Source of the DNA: Craspedostauros australis
Lineage: Eukaryota; Bacillariophyta; Bacillariophyceae; Mastogloiales; Achnanthaceae
Assembly: GCA_026770025.1 (NCBI GenBank)
Contig: JAMXDE010000024.1
Location: 372,001-436,000, forward strand
Reading direction: 5' to 3'
DNA length: 64,000 bases
The notes under the pieces: generated by a model
The model's database searches: none
The model's input: only the letters and a program-made list of their open reading frames with translations
What the model was told of the DNA's origin: nothing
Shown: positions 41,216 through 52,532 of the stretch, piece after piece
Layout: each line of letters opens with the position of its first letter
Numbering within the stretch: position 1 is the stretch's first letter
Program-made: the position numbers and the translations under genes

Positions 41216-41911
41216 TGGAATGGGGAATGGAGTACAGGATTCATTTAGCGACACTTTGCGAAACCACAACATGGTTTGGAGTGCAGTCTTCATACAGTGA
41301 CCTTGTCTGTTTATCGCACTTTGATCAAGCAAGAGTGAGTGTCTGGTCCTCGTGCGGGAGTGAAGAGATGAAAGGATACAGTCTTGAATTTTTGGCGCGA
41401 AGGCTCCAAATCACTCACAATCTCTAGTCTTGTTCGTTAGCCTTTCCAGACAACGCCATTTCAAGAGGTCTGATCTTGACAGAGCTCGCAGATGAGTCAG
41501 AGATTATCGGGATTGGCTGTTCCACACGAGTCGCCGAGTCGTGTCGTCGCAGCGCATCAAATGGCACGTTTGAGATGTGACGTCGTTTTGGAAGGAACGA
41601 TCTTCTTGGAGTTCGGGACTCGTTGAAGTTCGGGAACGGAGGCTGACACGCAGAACAGTCAACGAAGATGTTCGCAAATGGGAACTCCGCAGATGTCACA
41701 CGCAACAGTGCGAGAGAAACTCTGGAACAGATCTGCCAAAGTTTGTTTCTGCCCACAAAACGCACCAAAGCACAACCAAAGCAACCCGAACTCATCAGAC
41801 AAATACACCTCACAAATCCAAATCAAGAGCAACAAACAAACGCAAACGACACAAGCAACAGCAACCCACAACACTCAAACAGCAACGCTCAGACAACAGG
41901 AAATAACAACC
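41216..41911. other. Intergenic and 5' leader of the 66-aa gene
   Basis: Downstream part (about 41750-41911) is CAA/ACA-rich, as in 5' untranslated leaders. No gene is supported in the rest. Confidence 0.45.
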
Positions 41912-42772
41912 ATGGTGCACCCAAAGCAGTAAGTCGGTTGATCAGTCGGCATCCATCAGCCGAGCGGACTCTTCATGATCCACCTTGATGTGGCATCTTG
42001 ATGTGTCAGGCCATGATGAGAACGTGGAGAAATGGATCAGGCAAGATACGAACGTAATGCCCGGCGTTGAGAGGGAAGCGATGAAGCAATGAGCAACGTC
42101 GTGGAATCAAGCAAAGCACCAAAAACAAACGAACGACCATGACGACGATGGCACGGATTCGCATTGTGGATACATACTGCGAACACTGTGCGACGAGGAT
42201 TCACTCACCTCAGTCGACTCGCTCCCAAACACTCATTTCTTTCCTTCACTTTTCATTCTTCACTTCACTGTGCTTTACTTTACTTTCGCAACATTGCAGA
42301 GACGAATTCCACAAGGGCAAGTCCCCAATTCCAGAAACTCGCGTCGGTGAAGAAGGATCAGCATCACGAAATATCCAACGCAAGCATGATCATGACCCAA
42401 ACAAGTACGTCCGTCTCGTCATCTCCACCCGGTTGATCATTCATTTGCGGCTGTGGGATTGCGTTTGCAACTGCGTGTTGGTTGACGCCATGAGTTCGAT
42501 TTTTATACCTGTCCTTCTGCTGTTGCTGGTGCCTGCTGCGACTGCTGCTGGTAGTACTGTTCTGTCCACCTTCGATCATGCGAACTCACACAGAACCACA
42601 CATTGCCTGTCTGCTTGTCTTTGCGTTCGGATCGATCAATCAATCCACGAAATACGCACGCACCCACGCACACTGCATCACATCACATGACAGGAAGGAG
42701 AAGAAGCAGGGCGGCGGCGCCGGCGGAAAGGGGAAGTGGAACGCCATCGATGATGGATCCATGCCAATGTAA
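41912..42772 (+). CDS. Small basic Gly-rich protein, 3 exons (66 aa)
   Basis: Assembled from splice sites: exons 41912-41928 (17 nt), 42300-42404 and 42694-42772. Introns are GTAAGT..TTGCAG (371 bp) and GTACGT..GACAG (289 bp). The 201-nt CDS has no stop until TAA. The product starts MVHPKQDEFHKGKSPIPETR and ends in a Lys/Gly block, GGGAGGKGKW, then NAIDDGSMPM. The two long introns share no coding potential, whereas the three exons read as one compositionally coherent protein. The Gly-Lys-Trp tail resembles the C-terminal motif of HABP4/SERBP1 (PAI-RBP1) RNA-binding proteins, which is only a weak hint of ribosome or mRNA binding. It is also conceivable that the first exon is longer upstream; no better start is visible. 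Confidence 0.75.
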
Positions 42773-43546
42773 ATACTCGATGACGCCTCATCTTGTGACA
42801 ACATTACACAACACAGCACTACATTTCATTACGCAAACATCCAAGCAACCAACCAATCAAGAAACAAAAAATCAATGAAGCAACGGCACAATGAAAGATT
42901 CAGAGCACGCATACTCCACAAGTACGATAGTACTCGTACTGGCACGATGAAGGAATGTTTGTCGCCCTGTGGTGGCAGATCCTGCTTTTCATGACGCCGG
43001 ACATCTGAACGAATGAGTGGCGGAAGCAGCATCACAGGAAACTAGGTTCACACTCCGCAGCAGCAATGGTGTCTGATCACACATGCTCTGCTCAAGTGGG
43101 TAGATGCGACCTACAACACCATACACCCACCAAGAGCGTTTGGTTGGATCGGCATTTGCCAAAGCTACTGCTGTGGATGTGCCCATAAAAATAGAAATAG
43201 TACCAACAGCCAATGCGCACCGTCACTCTCCTACAAGTACGATAGACGGCATGTGTCATGTATGGTATACCGTCGTCTTTCTACCTTGCGCTGTTGTCCC
43301 GTAGGCTTGGTTTGGCCCACGCCCCTCCTCTCTTTCTCTCGTCATCATGACATTCCAGGCCAACACCAACAGGACGGAGTACCTGGGCACCCAAACATAA
43401 CAGAATATAATAGATCGCACACAAACATTGCAATGAACCAAACTCTACACCCTACGTTGCTTCTCGCGTTGCTAAGATTATCCTACATGCACATACATAC
43501 GACTAGGAATACGTGCGATGCTTCACACTCCCTCACCTCCAAACAT
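42773..43546. other. Intergenic between 66-aa gene and GT10 gene
   Basis: 3' flank of the small gene on the left and 3' flank of the fucosyltransferase-like gene on the right. No coding signal is seen. Confidence 0.5.
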
Positions 43547-45256
43547 TCACTTGCTCACGACGACCGTCTTGGCTGGAAACAAGAAATCCTGCGTCATGAT
43601 ACGACCAAAGTAGTTGACGCGCTGCTTTGCACCTTCCTCATGAAACGAATCCAACGGCTCCACTATGATACGCAACTTGTCCGGCGTCTTGTCGAACCTG
43701 ACGACCGACTCTGGCGTCCACCGCAACACCGCTGTCCCGGCGAAGTAGACAAACGTGAAACGCACATCATCCGTCTGCAGGATGGATTTCGTGTCACCAA
43801 TTGCACGAAAGGTGTAGCTCTGCTTCGGATCAAACTGCAGTTCCAAACGATGCTTCGTATTCATGGTGAAATCGGTGACGCCGTCACGATTGTGATGCAC
43901 ATCGCGGATCCATTCGCCTTGCGTCGATGTCATGCGGCGATTGGCATCGGTCCATCGGCACGACGACGACGACGACGACGACGGTGCACTCACATTGAGC
44001 CACCGCTCCACGAAGGGTCGCACGATCCATCCTTCGTGACACGTCTTGTGATACGCGAAATCTTCCACGCGCTGCGCTTGCGCATTCCACACCAGACCGT
44101 ACATCTTGGCGTAGGACCACTGGCACATGCGACAGTACGAATGCGTGTGCGTGAAATCGTATCGCTGCACAAAAGACTCCGGCAATGGTTCGTTGCGCCA
44201 TGCCTGATACTGGGCATACAGGACGGGATCGTCGGCGACGCGGCGCAGATACAAGGCCAACGCCTGCGGCGTCTCAAAGTCGTCGACGAAGATGACGGAG
44301 TGCGGCGGCAGATCTGCGATGGGCGCACCCAAATAGACGGGCACCGTACCGGCCGCCAAGGCGCCCCACAGCTTTTCCGTGACGTAATCGGGCGTGCGCT
44401 GATTTTCGAAGGATAGATGGAACATGTACTGTTCGAGGATGGCCGTCTTGTTGTGCAGCGAGGGCATATCCGCATTGTGTAGACAGGACGCGAAGGACAG
44501 GATGGGGATGCCGCCGACCGTGTCCATCATCTGTTGCACGACGCTCTCGCGGGCGCTCAAGGAATCGCAGTTGTTGGCCAAGAACGTGGCTGCCTTCTTC
44601 TTGTTGCTCGCAGCAGGCACGGAGTGTATATCGTACTCTTGCCACGAAAAGTAGGGCAGCGGGACCTCGGACTGAAACGACGTCGTGGCGTAGTAATGAT
44701 CCTGTCGATAGGCCGTGTCCTTGATGGTGAGCTCGGGATAATAGGCCGCGCCTTCCATGGAGAATACGAACCTCCAGTCCGTGTCGTCGATCGCGACGAT
44801 CGAGACGGATTCCGGCGCTCCGATATACTGACACGGCACGCGGCAGTCCTTCTTGGTGGCGGCTGCTTGGCTTCCATCGAAGCGCAACGTGATGGGCGGC
44901 ATGTTGTGGGCATTGCGCAAGGCCGGGGTGTCCCAGATAACGCGCGGCGGCTCATTGCAGGCGGTATCGGGCAGTTGCAGCTCATGGCGCAGTCGATGTT
45001 GACAGATGTAGCGATCTCGCGCGATGGTGTTGGTGTAGATGGTTGTGGTTGTGGTGCGTGCGGTGTAGCTGTACAAGCACACGACGACAGCGACGATGAG
45101 AGCCAGCACCAAGCCAAGCCGCCGACGACGCTTGCGCTTGCGGGGGATGGTCGTCTCCACGATCGTGTGGTTGGTCGTTGTCGTCTTTGCCTTGCGATGT
45201 CGCATCATCTTGCATCCGATTTGTGAACAATCTTTGTTGAGGCCCATTGTGCACAT
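43547..45256 (-). CDS. GT10 alpha-fucosyltransferase-like type II membrane protein (569 aa)
   Basis: Single exon, stop TGA. The cytosolic head ends in a basic cluster (PRKRKRRRR), followed by one membrane anchor (about 47-64), the layout of a Golgi type II glycosyltransferase. The catalytic half contains the GT10 core: FHLSFENQ from residue 279, then DYVTEKLWGALAAGTVPVYLG and VIFVDDF, with YFSWQEYDIH and ADMPSLHNK before it. The family transfers fucose from GDP-fucose, usually alpha-1,3, to N-glycans or other acceptors. About 150 residues follow the catalytic domain (after a Ser run encoded by a GAC repeat on the plus strand, 43963-43982). Their beta-rich look could be an accessory domain; I do not recognise it. 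Several Met codons near the start (45256, 45247, 45205) are possible starts; the first is used. Confidence 0.88.
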   Translation of the reverse strand: MCTMGLNKDCSQIGCKMMRHRKAKTTTTNHTIVETTIPRKRKRRRRLGLVLALIVAVVVCLYSYTARTTTTTIYTNTIARDRYICQHRLRHELQLPDTACNEPPRVIWDTPALRNAHNMPPITLRFDGSQAAATKKDCRVPCQYIGAPESVSIVAIDDTDWRFVFSMEGAAYYPELTIKDTAYRQDHYYATTSFQSEVPLPYFSWQEYDIHSVPAASNKKKAATFLANNCDSLSARESVVQQMMDTVGGIPILSFASCLHNADMPSLHNKTAILEQYMFHLSFENQRTPDYVTEKLWGALAAGTVPVYLGAPIADLPPHSVIFVDDFETPQALALYLRRVADDPVLYAQYQAWRNEPLPESFVQRYDFTHTHSYCRMCQWSYAKMYGLVWNAQAQRVEDFAYHKTCHEGWIVRPFVERWLNVSAPSSSSSSSCRWTDANRRMTSTQGEWIRDVHHNRDGVTDFTMNTKHRLELQFDPKQSYTFRAIGDTKSILQTDDVRFTFVYFAGTAVLRWTPESVVRFDKTPDKLRIIVEPLDSFHEEGAKQRVNYFGRIMTQDFLFPAKTVVVSK

Positions 45257-45318
45257 GCGTCGGTCTGTAAGTCGTTCGTCTATTGTTACAAGATACTACA
45301 GGAACGAGTGTAGTGTGG

Positions 45319-46572
45319 TTAACGCACGGCGCGAAGACTCAAATCGTGTTCCGTGAGATCGCTGTCATTGTGGGACTGGTGATGATCGACGTTCTCCAAG
45401 CATCCGCAGCGCAGACCGATGAGGTTGGTGACATCGAGGCTCTGGAACATGCCCTGCAGGTCGCCCAGCATGGTGGGGGCCTCCTGTTCGAGGATGGCAT
45501 CCTCTTGATCGCGCTCGACGCTGTCATCGACGAGATCTTGGCTGTGTTCGACACTGTCGTCGACAAGGTCTCGGCTGTGTTCGACGCTATCTTCGCTGTC
45601 GCTGTGCTGCAGGACTTCCTCGACGGGAACGATCTTGAGCTGCGGAACGCGCATGGCCGCTTCCTGTTGAGCCCGCTGTTCTGCCGCGAGCTGCATCATC
45701 TTCTGATCCTGCTCCAGCTGACGCTTCTGCTCTTCCAACGCCAACCTTTCTTTGAACAAGGCCGCTTGCCGCTGGCGCTCCAATTCTGCCAACCGTCGCT
45801 GCTCGGCCTCCTGCTGCTGCTTGAGCTGCTCTCGCTCGAGCTGCAGCACGCGATCGCGCATGGCTTCCTTGTGACGGCGCTCGCGCATGGCTTCGACCTG
45901 ATCCGCCTCGTCGTCCGTGACGCGCAAGGCCTGGCGCACGCGGCGGGCCCGCAGTTGGCGCAGATGGGCGGAGGCGTCGTGGACGTGGACGTTCTCCTTG
46001 TTCGTCACTGGAGTGCTGCCCAACCTCTTTTGACGTGCCGCACGCGCTTTGGCGCTGCTGGAGATGGCCGCCGGTGGAGGGGGTTCGTTGGTGATGCCCT
46101 GCAGGATCTTCTCGTGGCTCATCACGCTGCTTTCGTCGTTGTCGATGCTGCTGTTGATGCCGTTGTTGATGTGATTGAACCTTTGCTGCTGCGACTGCTG
46201 ATGCACATGCACAGGCTGCGGCTGATAGTTGTGCTGATGCTGGTACTGCGGCCTGCTGTTGAAGAATGCCTGCTGGTAGCTGTCGCCGTTGTTGTGGCGG
46301 TTCTGAACGACAAAGCCATGCATGTGGGAGACTCCGCCATTCTGATCCACCGCTTCCTCCGTCTGCTGCATCATCTTGCGTCGGTACTGCGCCTTCTTTG
46401 CCTGGATGCGGGCCATGCGTTCGCGGTCGTTGCGCAGGGGTCGGTGATCGTCACCGTCGTTGCCGTCGTCCCATGGTCGATCGCTGTGGATCTTGCCGCT
46501 GCGACGCGATCCGCCGCTGTTGTCCAGATAACCGTTGTAGGTTGCGGCGAGGACGTCTGCTTGGGGCGACAT
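45319..46572 (-). CDS. Hypothetical Gln/Glu-rich coiled-coil protein (417 aa)
   Basis: Single exon, ATG 46572 to TAA. Residues 1-150 are polar and Gln/His/Asn-rich. From about 195 to 320 there is a long helix of Arg/Gln/Glu/Leu (AHLRQLRARRVRQALRVTD onwards), a clear coiled coil. Two copies of VEHS-DLVDDS (about residues 345-365) form a short acidic repeat, and the tail ends with a Cys-containing hydrophobic patch (NLIGLRCGCLEN). The opposite strand is also open but encodes a poly-Leu antisense product. No family is recognised. It lies 62 bp from the start of the GT10 gene, same strand, so it is the upstream neighbour. Confidence 0.68.
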   Translation of the reverse strand: MSPQADVLAATYNGYLDNSGGSRRSGKIHSDRPWDDGNDGDDHRPLRNDRERMARIQAKKAQYRRKMMQQTEEAVDQNGGVSHMHGFVVQNRHNNGDSYQQAFFNSRPQYQHQHNYQPQPVHVHQQSQQQRFNHINNGINSSIDNDESSVMSHEKILQGITNEPPPPAAISSSAKARAARQKRLGSTPVTNKENVHVHDASAHLRQLRARRVRQALRVTDDEADQVEAMRERRHKEAMRDRVLQLEREQLKQQQEAEQRRLAELERQRQAALFKERLALEEQKRQLEQDQKMMQLAAEQRAQQEAAMRVPQLKIVPVEEVLQHSDSEDSVEHSRDLVDDSVEHSQDLVDDSVERDQEDAILEQEAPTMLGDLQGMFQSLDVTNLIGLRCGCLENVDHHQSHNDSDLTEHDLSLRAVR

Positions 46573-47821
46573 CTTGATCGTCCTCCTCCTCTTCTTTCTC
46601 CTCCTCTTCCTCTTTGTCTTCTACTGCCTGCTCTGTGCTGGTGTTGCTGTGTTGCTGTTTATGGCATAATCCCGTGCGAGGGCTGTATGATGACTTGTTC
46701 AGTTTGTGGGTCTGTTCTGTTCGCAATGTGAGTTCCTGTTGGATGGCCTGTGGATGGCTTCTGAACAGCTTGGATGCCTGAATGGCTTGTGAGTTCGTTG
46801 TGGATGCCTGAATGGAGAAGACGAGTCACTCACAAGCCAGACTATCAACAAGACAAAACTTTGACAGGATGATCGCATCGTTCAACAAGAGATGGATGGT
46901 GTCTTCTCTCTCGCCACTTCGCCGCATCCCAACTTTTCGGCTTTTCGTTGCGCGCAATGATTTTGAATGGCCAAAGTTTACAGTCACCGTTTCTCACTCT
47001 TTCCGCCTGTCCGCGCGCCTCGAAATATTTGTCGTTACTGCGTGCCATAGTGATACCGAAATCAAAAATTTCAACGGAAATGCGTGTGCGTTGGGTCGGT
47101 GGTATTGGCGAAGTCGCGACCATGTGTATCGGATTTGGCGGGATAAAACACACGCACGTGTGTGTGTGTTGGAGTGAGATGACGATCGACATCATTGTCA
47201 CCGTTGGTGTCGTTTTCGTTGGATACAACACGGGATGGATTCTGTCGCGCAATCTCACAGTGGCCAAAGAATTGGAGAGGACCACCAGCCAAGATTTGTC
47301 GACTTGGCAGAACAGAACAGAACAGAGCAGCGGTTGTATCCATCCTCAATGGGAAAGTGGAGCAAAGTGAAACAACACAAACGGAGCAAGCAAGTCAAAG
47401 AGACACAGAGAGAGAGACAGCAACTGAAGTGAAGTAAAGACACAGGGCAAAGACAGGCACAACACAAGCCGTATTTCCATTCACATCCATCCGCAATCGT
47501 TGAGAGAGACCCAACGATACGCATCGAGGTTTACGGATTCATCGTGGAATCCTTGCCATTCTCACCAAGACTTCCATCACTCTCACGCGCAACACTCAGC
47601 AGTTGCGATCTGCTATACTCGAGGACGCTTGAGCTGCGTTGAGTTGACTCTCCGGAGGCGTTGCGCTGCCTGATTCTCTTTGACTCTCATCTGCCTTCAC
47701 TCCGCTTGACGACAAGAAGCATTCCATTCTCGGTGCTATCATCCCAAATAGCACTCCATATCAGAGCTGTATCAAGAACTATATCAGTACCATATATTGC
47801 CAGGAACAGAAGACGAGCAAG
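46573..47821. other. Divergent intergenic region (1.25 kb)
   Basis: Lies between two divergently transcribed coiled-coil genes, so it should hold both promoters. No motif is clear enough to call. A short CA/GT-rich stretch (ACACACGCACGTGTGTGTGT, 47149-47168) is palindromic around ACGT. Confidence 0.45.
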
Positions 47822-48772
47822 ATGCCGAACGTCTGCCATCGCGAGTCCACCAGGGCTGCAACGGATGATGCGGCAAGTCAGATCTCCGCCATCTCGGACC
47901 CTTCGTACGGAGGCAAGCCGGTGGATCAGAAGCAGCAAGAGCCACAGGAGAACAACAACGACAAGAGCGACGACAAGTACAAGCACCCACAGGAGCAGGA
48001 AGAAGAAGAACAGAAGCCTTCCACGCCGCGCAAACAGCGCCATGACGCTCTGAGATCATCGCGCCATCGCCCCAAACAACAACGTGGCAGCCCGCGCCGC
48101 AATCGCCGCTACAGCAGATCGGTGGCAGGGACCAACTCGCTGCGCTGCGCCCCCTCCACCGACTCCGCCATGAGCAACGGATGGGTCGTCACACGATCGC
48201 GCGCGGCCCTGCACTACGATGTGCCGCTGCGCCGCAAGGTCTCCGACCTCTCCGATGACAAGGACACCGTCACGACGACGGCGCCGACCGACGAAAGCAA
48301 CAGCACTCCCGAGCCCCCCAAGAACAAATCCGCAGCCGCGCGCGGATCGTCGGATCGCGAACAGACCAAGCTAGAACAGCAGCGCGTGCAGTACCTCATG
48401 AAGCGCGAAGCTATCCGGCAGCAGCAGTATCAGATGCAGCAGGAGCGCAAGCAGCAGCACGAGGAGTTGATGCAGCAGCATAGGGAGGGGTTGCTCCTCA
48501 AGTCCGACGTCTCGCGCGCTGACTCGGACGCCCCAGCGACATCGTGGTCGTTCTGGTCGGCCCTGCATTCGCAATTGGCGCAGGAGTTTCAGGATTATGG
48601 AGATTTCATGACCACTCAGTGTGCGGCGTGCATCGACGATGCCGCACTTGACGTCGAAGATCATATCAGCTTCGGCGATGAGAGCAGTTCGGCGGCCGAT
48701 ACGAGCGACAAGTCGTCCTCGAAGTCGTCCTCCACCAAACGCACCCTCATGGAAGATCTGTTGTTGCAGTAA
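47822..48772 (+). CDS. Hypothetical Gln-rich coiled-coil protein (316 aa)
   Basis: Single exon, ATG to TAA. It begins with a polar Gln/Glu/Lys region, then an Arg/Ser-rich stretch (about 75-105). A conserved-looking segment, NGWVVTRSRAALHYDVPLRRK (about residues 120-140), follows. Next come a Gln-rich helix (about 190-225) and a tail with SFWSALHSQLAQEFQDYGDF followed by CAACIDDAALDVED and a Ser-rich end. Composition matches the divergent neighbour at 45319-46572, but there is no clear sequence identity. Function unknown; a cytosolic coiled coil is all that can be said. Confidence 0.65.
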   Translation: MPNVCHRESTRAATDDAASQISAISDPSYGGKPVDQKQQEPQENNNDKSDDKYKHPQEQEEEEQKPSTPRKQRHDALRSSRHRPKQQRGSPRRNRRYSRSVAGTNSLRCAPSTDSAMSNGWVVTRSRAALHYDVPLRRKVSDLSDDKDTVTTTAPTDESNSTPEPPKNKSAAARGSSDREQTKLEQQRVQYLMKREAIRQQQYQMQQERKQQHEELMQQHREGLLLKSDVSRADSDAPATSWSFWSALHSQLAQEFQDYGDFMTTQCAACIDDAALDVEDHISFGDESSSAADTSDKSSSKSSSTKRTLMEDLLLQ

Positions 48773-51700
48773 CCGCAGTCGTCTTCAGTTTAATCATATT
48801 ATAAGTACATAGTTTTTGCATGACATGTGCGTCTATGGAGAGATTGAGTGCGTTTCTGTGTTGTATCGTATGTGTGTATATCTATCGTTTACGGTATGTT
48901 CCAAAGTGTGATGCGCCGCCCATCCACTCGATCAACCTCGCGGTCGTCTTCGGATCACGTCGACGACGGTTCTTCCTGAATGCATTCCAACGCCCGATTT
49001 AGATACGATATCGTCAGCTGATGCGTTCGACTTGACGTCGTCGTGCTATTGTCATTGCACCACGATCGCGTGGGTTTTGTGGGCAGACAGTCCTGCCGTG
49101 ATGTGCCGCCGGCGTCCATTGGGTGTGTCATCTGCACGCGCGTTGGCGGCAGGTGTTGCGGATGCATCATCGTGAACGTGATGGTGCCTGTGTATTGATG
49201 AAATGGGAATGGAATGGGTTGCAGTGCGATTGCTGCTGTGGAGTTGCGATTGTGGCTGTGGAGTTGCGGGTGCTGTGGAGTTGCGATTGCGGCTGTGGAG
49301 TTGCGGGTGCTGCTGTGGAGTTGCTCTGGTTTGCTTTTTGTGAGATGAGCAGCCGGAGATGCTCTCTTGCCGTTCTTCTTCTGCTGCTTTGTGCCTTTCG
49401 TTTTCCGCTTCAAGCGTTTCCACAAAGAGAATGTGGAACTGAGTGGAGTAGCGCTGTGGCGATGGCGATGATTGTGCTGGTGACGATTACGCTGGTATGA
49501 CTACGATTGTGAGTTTGCTCTCTGGAGAGTTGTGTGGCGAGAAGTTGGCACCGTTTGTTGTGGCAAGGGTCGGGAGAGCACGTATCAATGTGTCTCTGCT
49601 TCGTTCCTTTTCGTTTCGCGAGCGTGTTTCGATTATGTCTTGTGACAAGGTGTGCAATGTTTGGCGAATTGGATTGGAAGTTCAATTTGTTTGGTTGTCG
49701 CGTTGCGTGAGTCAGTGAGTCAACGAGCGTCTTCGTCCGCTGTGAGTTGAGTGCGTGCTTTACGTTTTGGTGCCTTGTTTGTTTGTGGTTTGTTTGTTTG
49801 GTCTGTTTTCAATTTGTGTGCTTTTGATTTTGTGAGGATTAATCGTTGTGTTTTTGCGGTTGTGCAGTTGTGTTCGTGGGCACGTACTCGTGGAGTTGAC
49901 ACTGCACGGGCAGTGGTTCTTCGAACTTCGGAATTGGTCCTCGTGACGTCGATGCGTGGCAACCACGACCCTCTTCGAAGAGGAACGAGCATGAATCACG
50001 TGTGCAGTGCCGTTTGCGGCATAATGCCTCTCAGACGTACGCTCCGCATAAACTGAGTTTATCCATTGCGAACTCCGAGTGACGGTAGAAATGTGTCTCC
50101 CCAACGCGGACATCCCGAATCAAGACAAAAGCTGCTTTTCAGCTATCTCCGATGTTGAAGCTGGTTTTTCGTATTGGTGATGACTGTGTGTTGCTCACCA
50201 AATGTTAACCTCGTCTGCGATTTTGGCGTCGTCTTGCTTCGCACGATTCCATAAATTCAATACAAAAGAACAGAGCTATTCTACTCTGCTCGCCTCTGCT
50301 CCACGTTCCTTTGCTTTGCAAAAACATCTCCATTGTGTTGCTGCAACCCATTCGCGTTGGGCTGCGTGATCATGTTGCTGCCTTCCACAAATACTCACAA
50401 GGGACCATAGCTCCTACGTCGTTCTCCTCTTCATCGAACAAGTCAACTACTCTACGACCACAACTACAGGTACAAAAACGAGCACGTTGAGTAGAACACC
50501 CTCCTTCATCTCGCGGATGCTGTGTTGCCAGCGCACTGGTTTGCGAAGCTCTGATCCGCCATGTCAGACGTCTTGTTTTGCCTCTCTCTCGCATACAAAC
50601 AACATCACGAGGGACGGAGATGGAAGCCAACCTTCAAGAACCGAGAGGGCGAACCAGGAAGTGCTAACAACCTCAGTAACTTTGGCACCCATCACAGCGG
50701 CAACCGTGACAGCTTCGGCGGCAGGAACAGCGATAGCAGCAGCGAGAAGAAAACCGGCAGCTCCCTTGACAATGTCGGAACCAGAGATCCTCTTCCTCGT
50801 CGCGTTGCTCCGCCATCGCTTCTCTGCTCTCTGACACCCTTTGGACCTCTCTCTCTCTCTTTGTCGCTGGTCTCTCACTTGCGAGCACTGAGGCACAGCG
50901 TCATTCCGGCCGATTGCAGCTCGTACGCGTACGACCAACCACACAATCGCAATCGCAATCGCCAGAGGGCGAATCAGTGCAAAACGGTGTCACATCATCA
51001 CAATGTTCATGTCCCGGTCCGCCCCAAAGCCAAGCAATAGCTTCGCTGCGCTGCACGTGCCTTGACACTGGGGAGCCTCACAAAGTGGACACCTATGCGC
51101 AGATGACTCAGCATCACTCCCCTTCCAAAATGTCCTTCAACGAAGGATCCACACGCAGTCCGTTCCGGCGGTACCGCTGCACCGGTACGTTGCGTGGTGG
51201 AGAAACGGGGTGAAGATGAAACCTCAGAGGCCAGAGTTTGTGAAGGAACACAGCCGGTTTGATTCCTCTTCCACGTCCTCATACTCGTGCTTTATCTCGG
51301 ACAACGAGGTGCGACCGCTAACAACAATTCATCGGTCGACCTTCGCTGACATCTCCTTTGGTGGATATTCTTATCCTGGCCAATTGCAGCGGTATTTCCC
51401 AAGGGATGAGCAACTGCTTGATCATTTGGTTGCCGCTCCTGCTGCCGTCCATCGAGTGTGGTGCTCGTAGAATAGATTTGTGAATGTGTGTTTGCGGTTG
51501 GGGTTCCGTCGATCGAAGGCCTCTCCGAAGGTACCGGAAATGCGCCCAACCTCGGTTGCCGTAACGCAACTCTCTCTGTGACACAACTTGTCGTGCTCTG
51601 GTCACCTTTGCACATCACGAAATCAATTCGGGTGGGTCTCCCATCGCGCCTCCGTGATCGTGATTGGCACCAAGACTGTCGTGGGCGAATGAGGTCTTGG

Positions 51701-52532
51701 ACGATGACATCCCTCGGACGTTGCTCGGGTAGCCAAGAGCGCTATCTCTCGCCATAGTCCCAGATGTCGCCTTCGCCAAACCTGTGTCGCGGCACCCTCG
51801 CGTTTTGTCCATCTCCCCCTTCCGTCGCCGAAACAGGGATCGGGAACGACACACATTGCTGTTGTGGTGGAAGCGACCTCGGTGTGCACGTCCGTGACAT
51901 TCTCCTGTTCTGATCCAAAACCGCCATGTTCTGGCAACACTCTGCATCAGTTCATTCACAACTGTTCCGATGCCGCCATCCACGCGATCGGAGGGGGACC
52001 AGGAAGAGCGCCGGACCAAAGCGTTTGCAGAGCAAAGTTTGGTGATGCGGACGTGTTCGACTTGGTCCATCCTCTGCTTCATCTTGTATCGCACGATCTG
52101 CGATCCCGAGGAAGGTTGATCTGCCATTCTATCCATGTACTCCATTTGCATCATCGCCACCACATCTGAGATCAATCACACGGTCGACAGACTCACACTC
52201 ATACGAGTAGGACCGCGTCAGTGGTCGATTTGGGTGTGTGATTTGGGGCATCTCGATGTGCGCAACGACTACGTGGCGCAAAGACAGCACAGCGGGGTAG
52301 AGTTTGGCGCGCGGTACCATGATCTGGCTTACTCATGGCGGGCACTGTGATCCACCTCTATGGATGAAGCCGTGTGACGTCCTTGATGATCATCATGATG
52401 ATGACGACAACGATGCCGATCACGATCACAATGATGGCTCACTCTCCACACTCACGACCAGCTTCAATTTCAGATCCTTTCTTCGTTTCGTTGAACAGGG
52501 GGCTTGTGGTCCGATCTTTCCGATCCAATCTT
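48773..52532. other. 3.8-kb region, no gene assembled
   Basis: Many short frames on both strands. The minus strand has coding-like patches (50450-50405 with VVDLFDEEENDVGAMVP between a plausible acceptor and a GTGAGT donor; 52130-51940). No consistent exon chain could be built, so it may hold a decayed or highly split gene. Confidence 0.35.
49234..49325. repeat. Minisatellite, ~18-21 bp units
   Basis: About five units of GCTGTGGAGTTGCG followed by ATTGTG, GGTGCT, ATTGCG or GGTGCT. Confidence 0.8.

Noticed and set aside
45283-46731. 482-codon plus-strand open frame, Leu-rich
   Set aside because: Antisense of a Gln/Glu coiled-coil gene; poly-Leu is the expected shadow of CAG/GAG runs.
49234-49325. 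Regularly spaced short repeats resembling a CRISPR-like array
   Set aside because: Units of 18-21 bp are contiguous without unique spacers, in a eukaryotic genome; it is a minisatellite.
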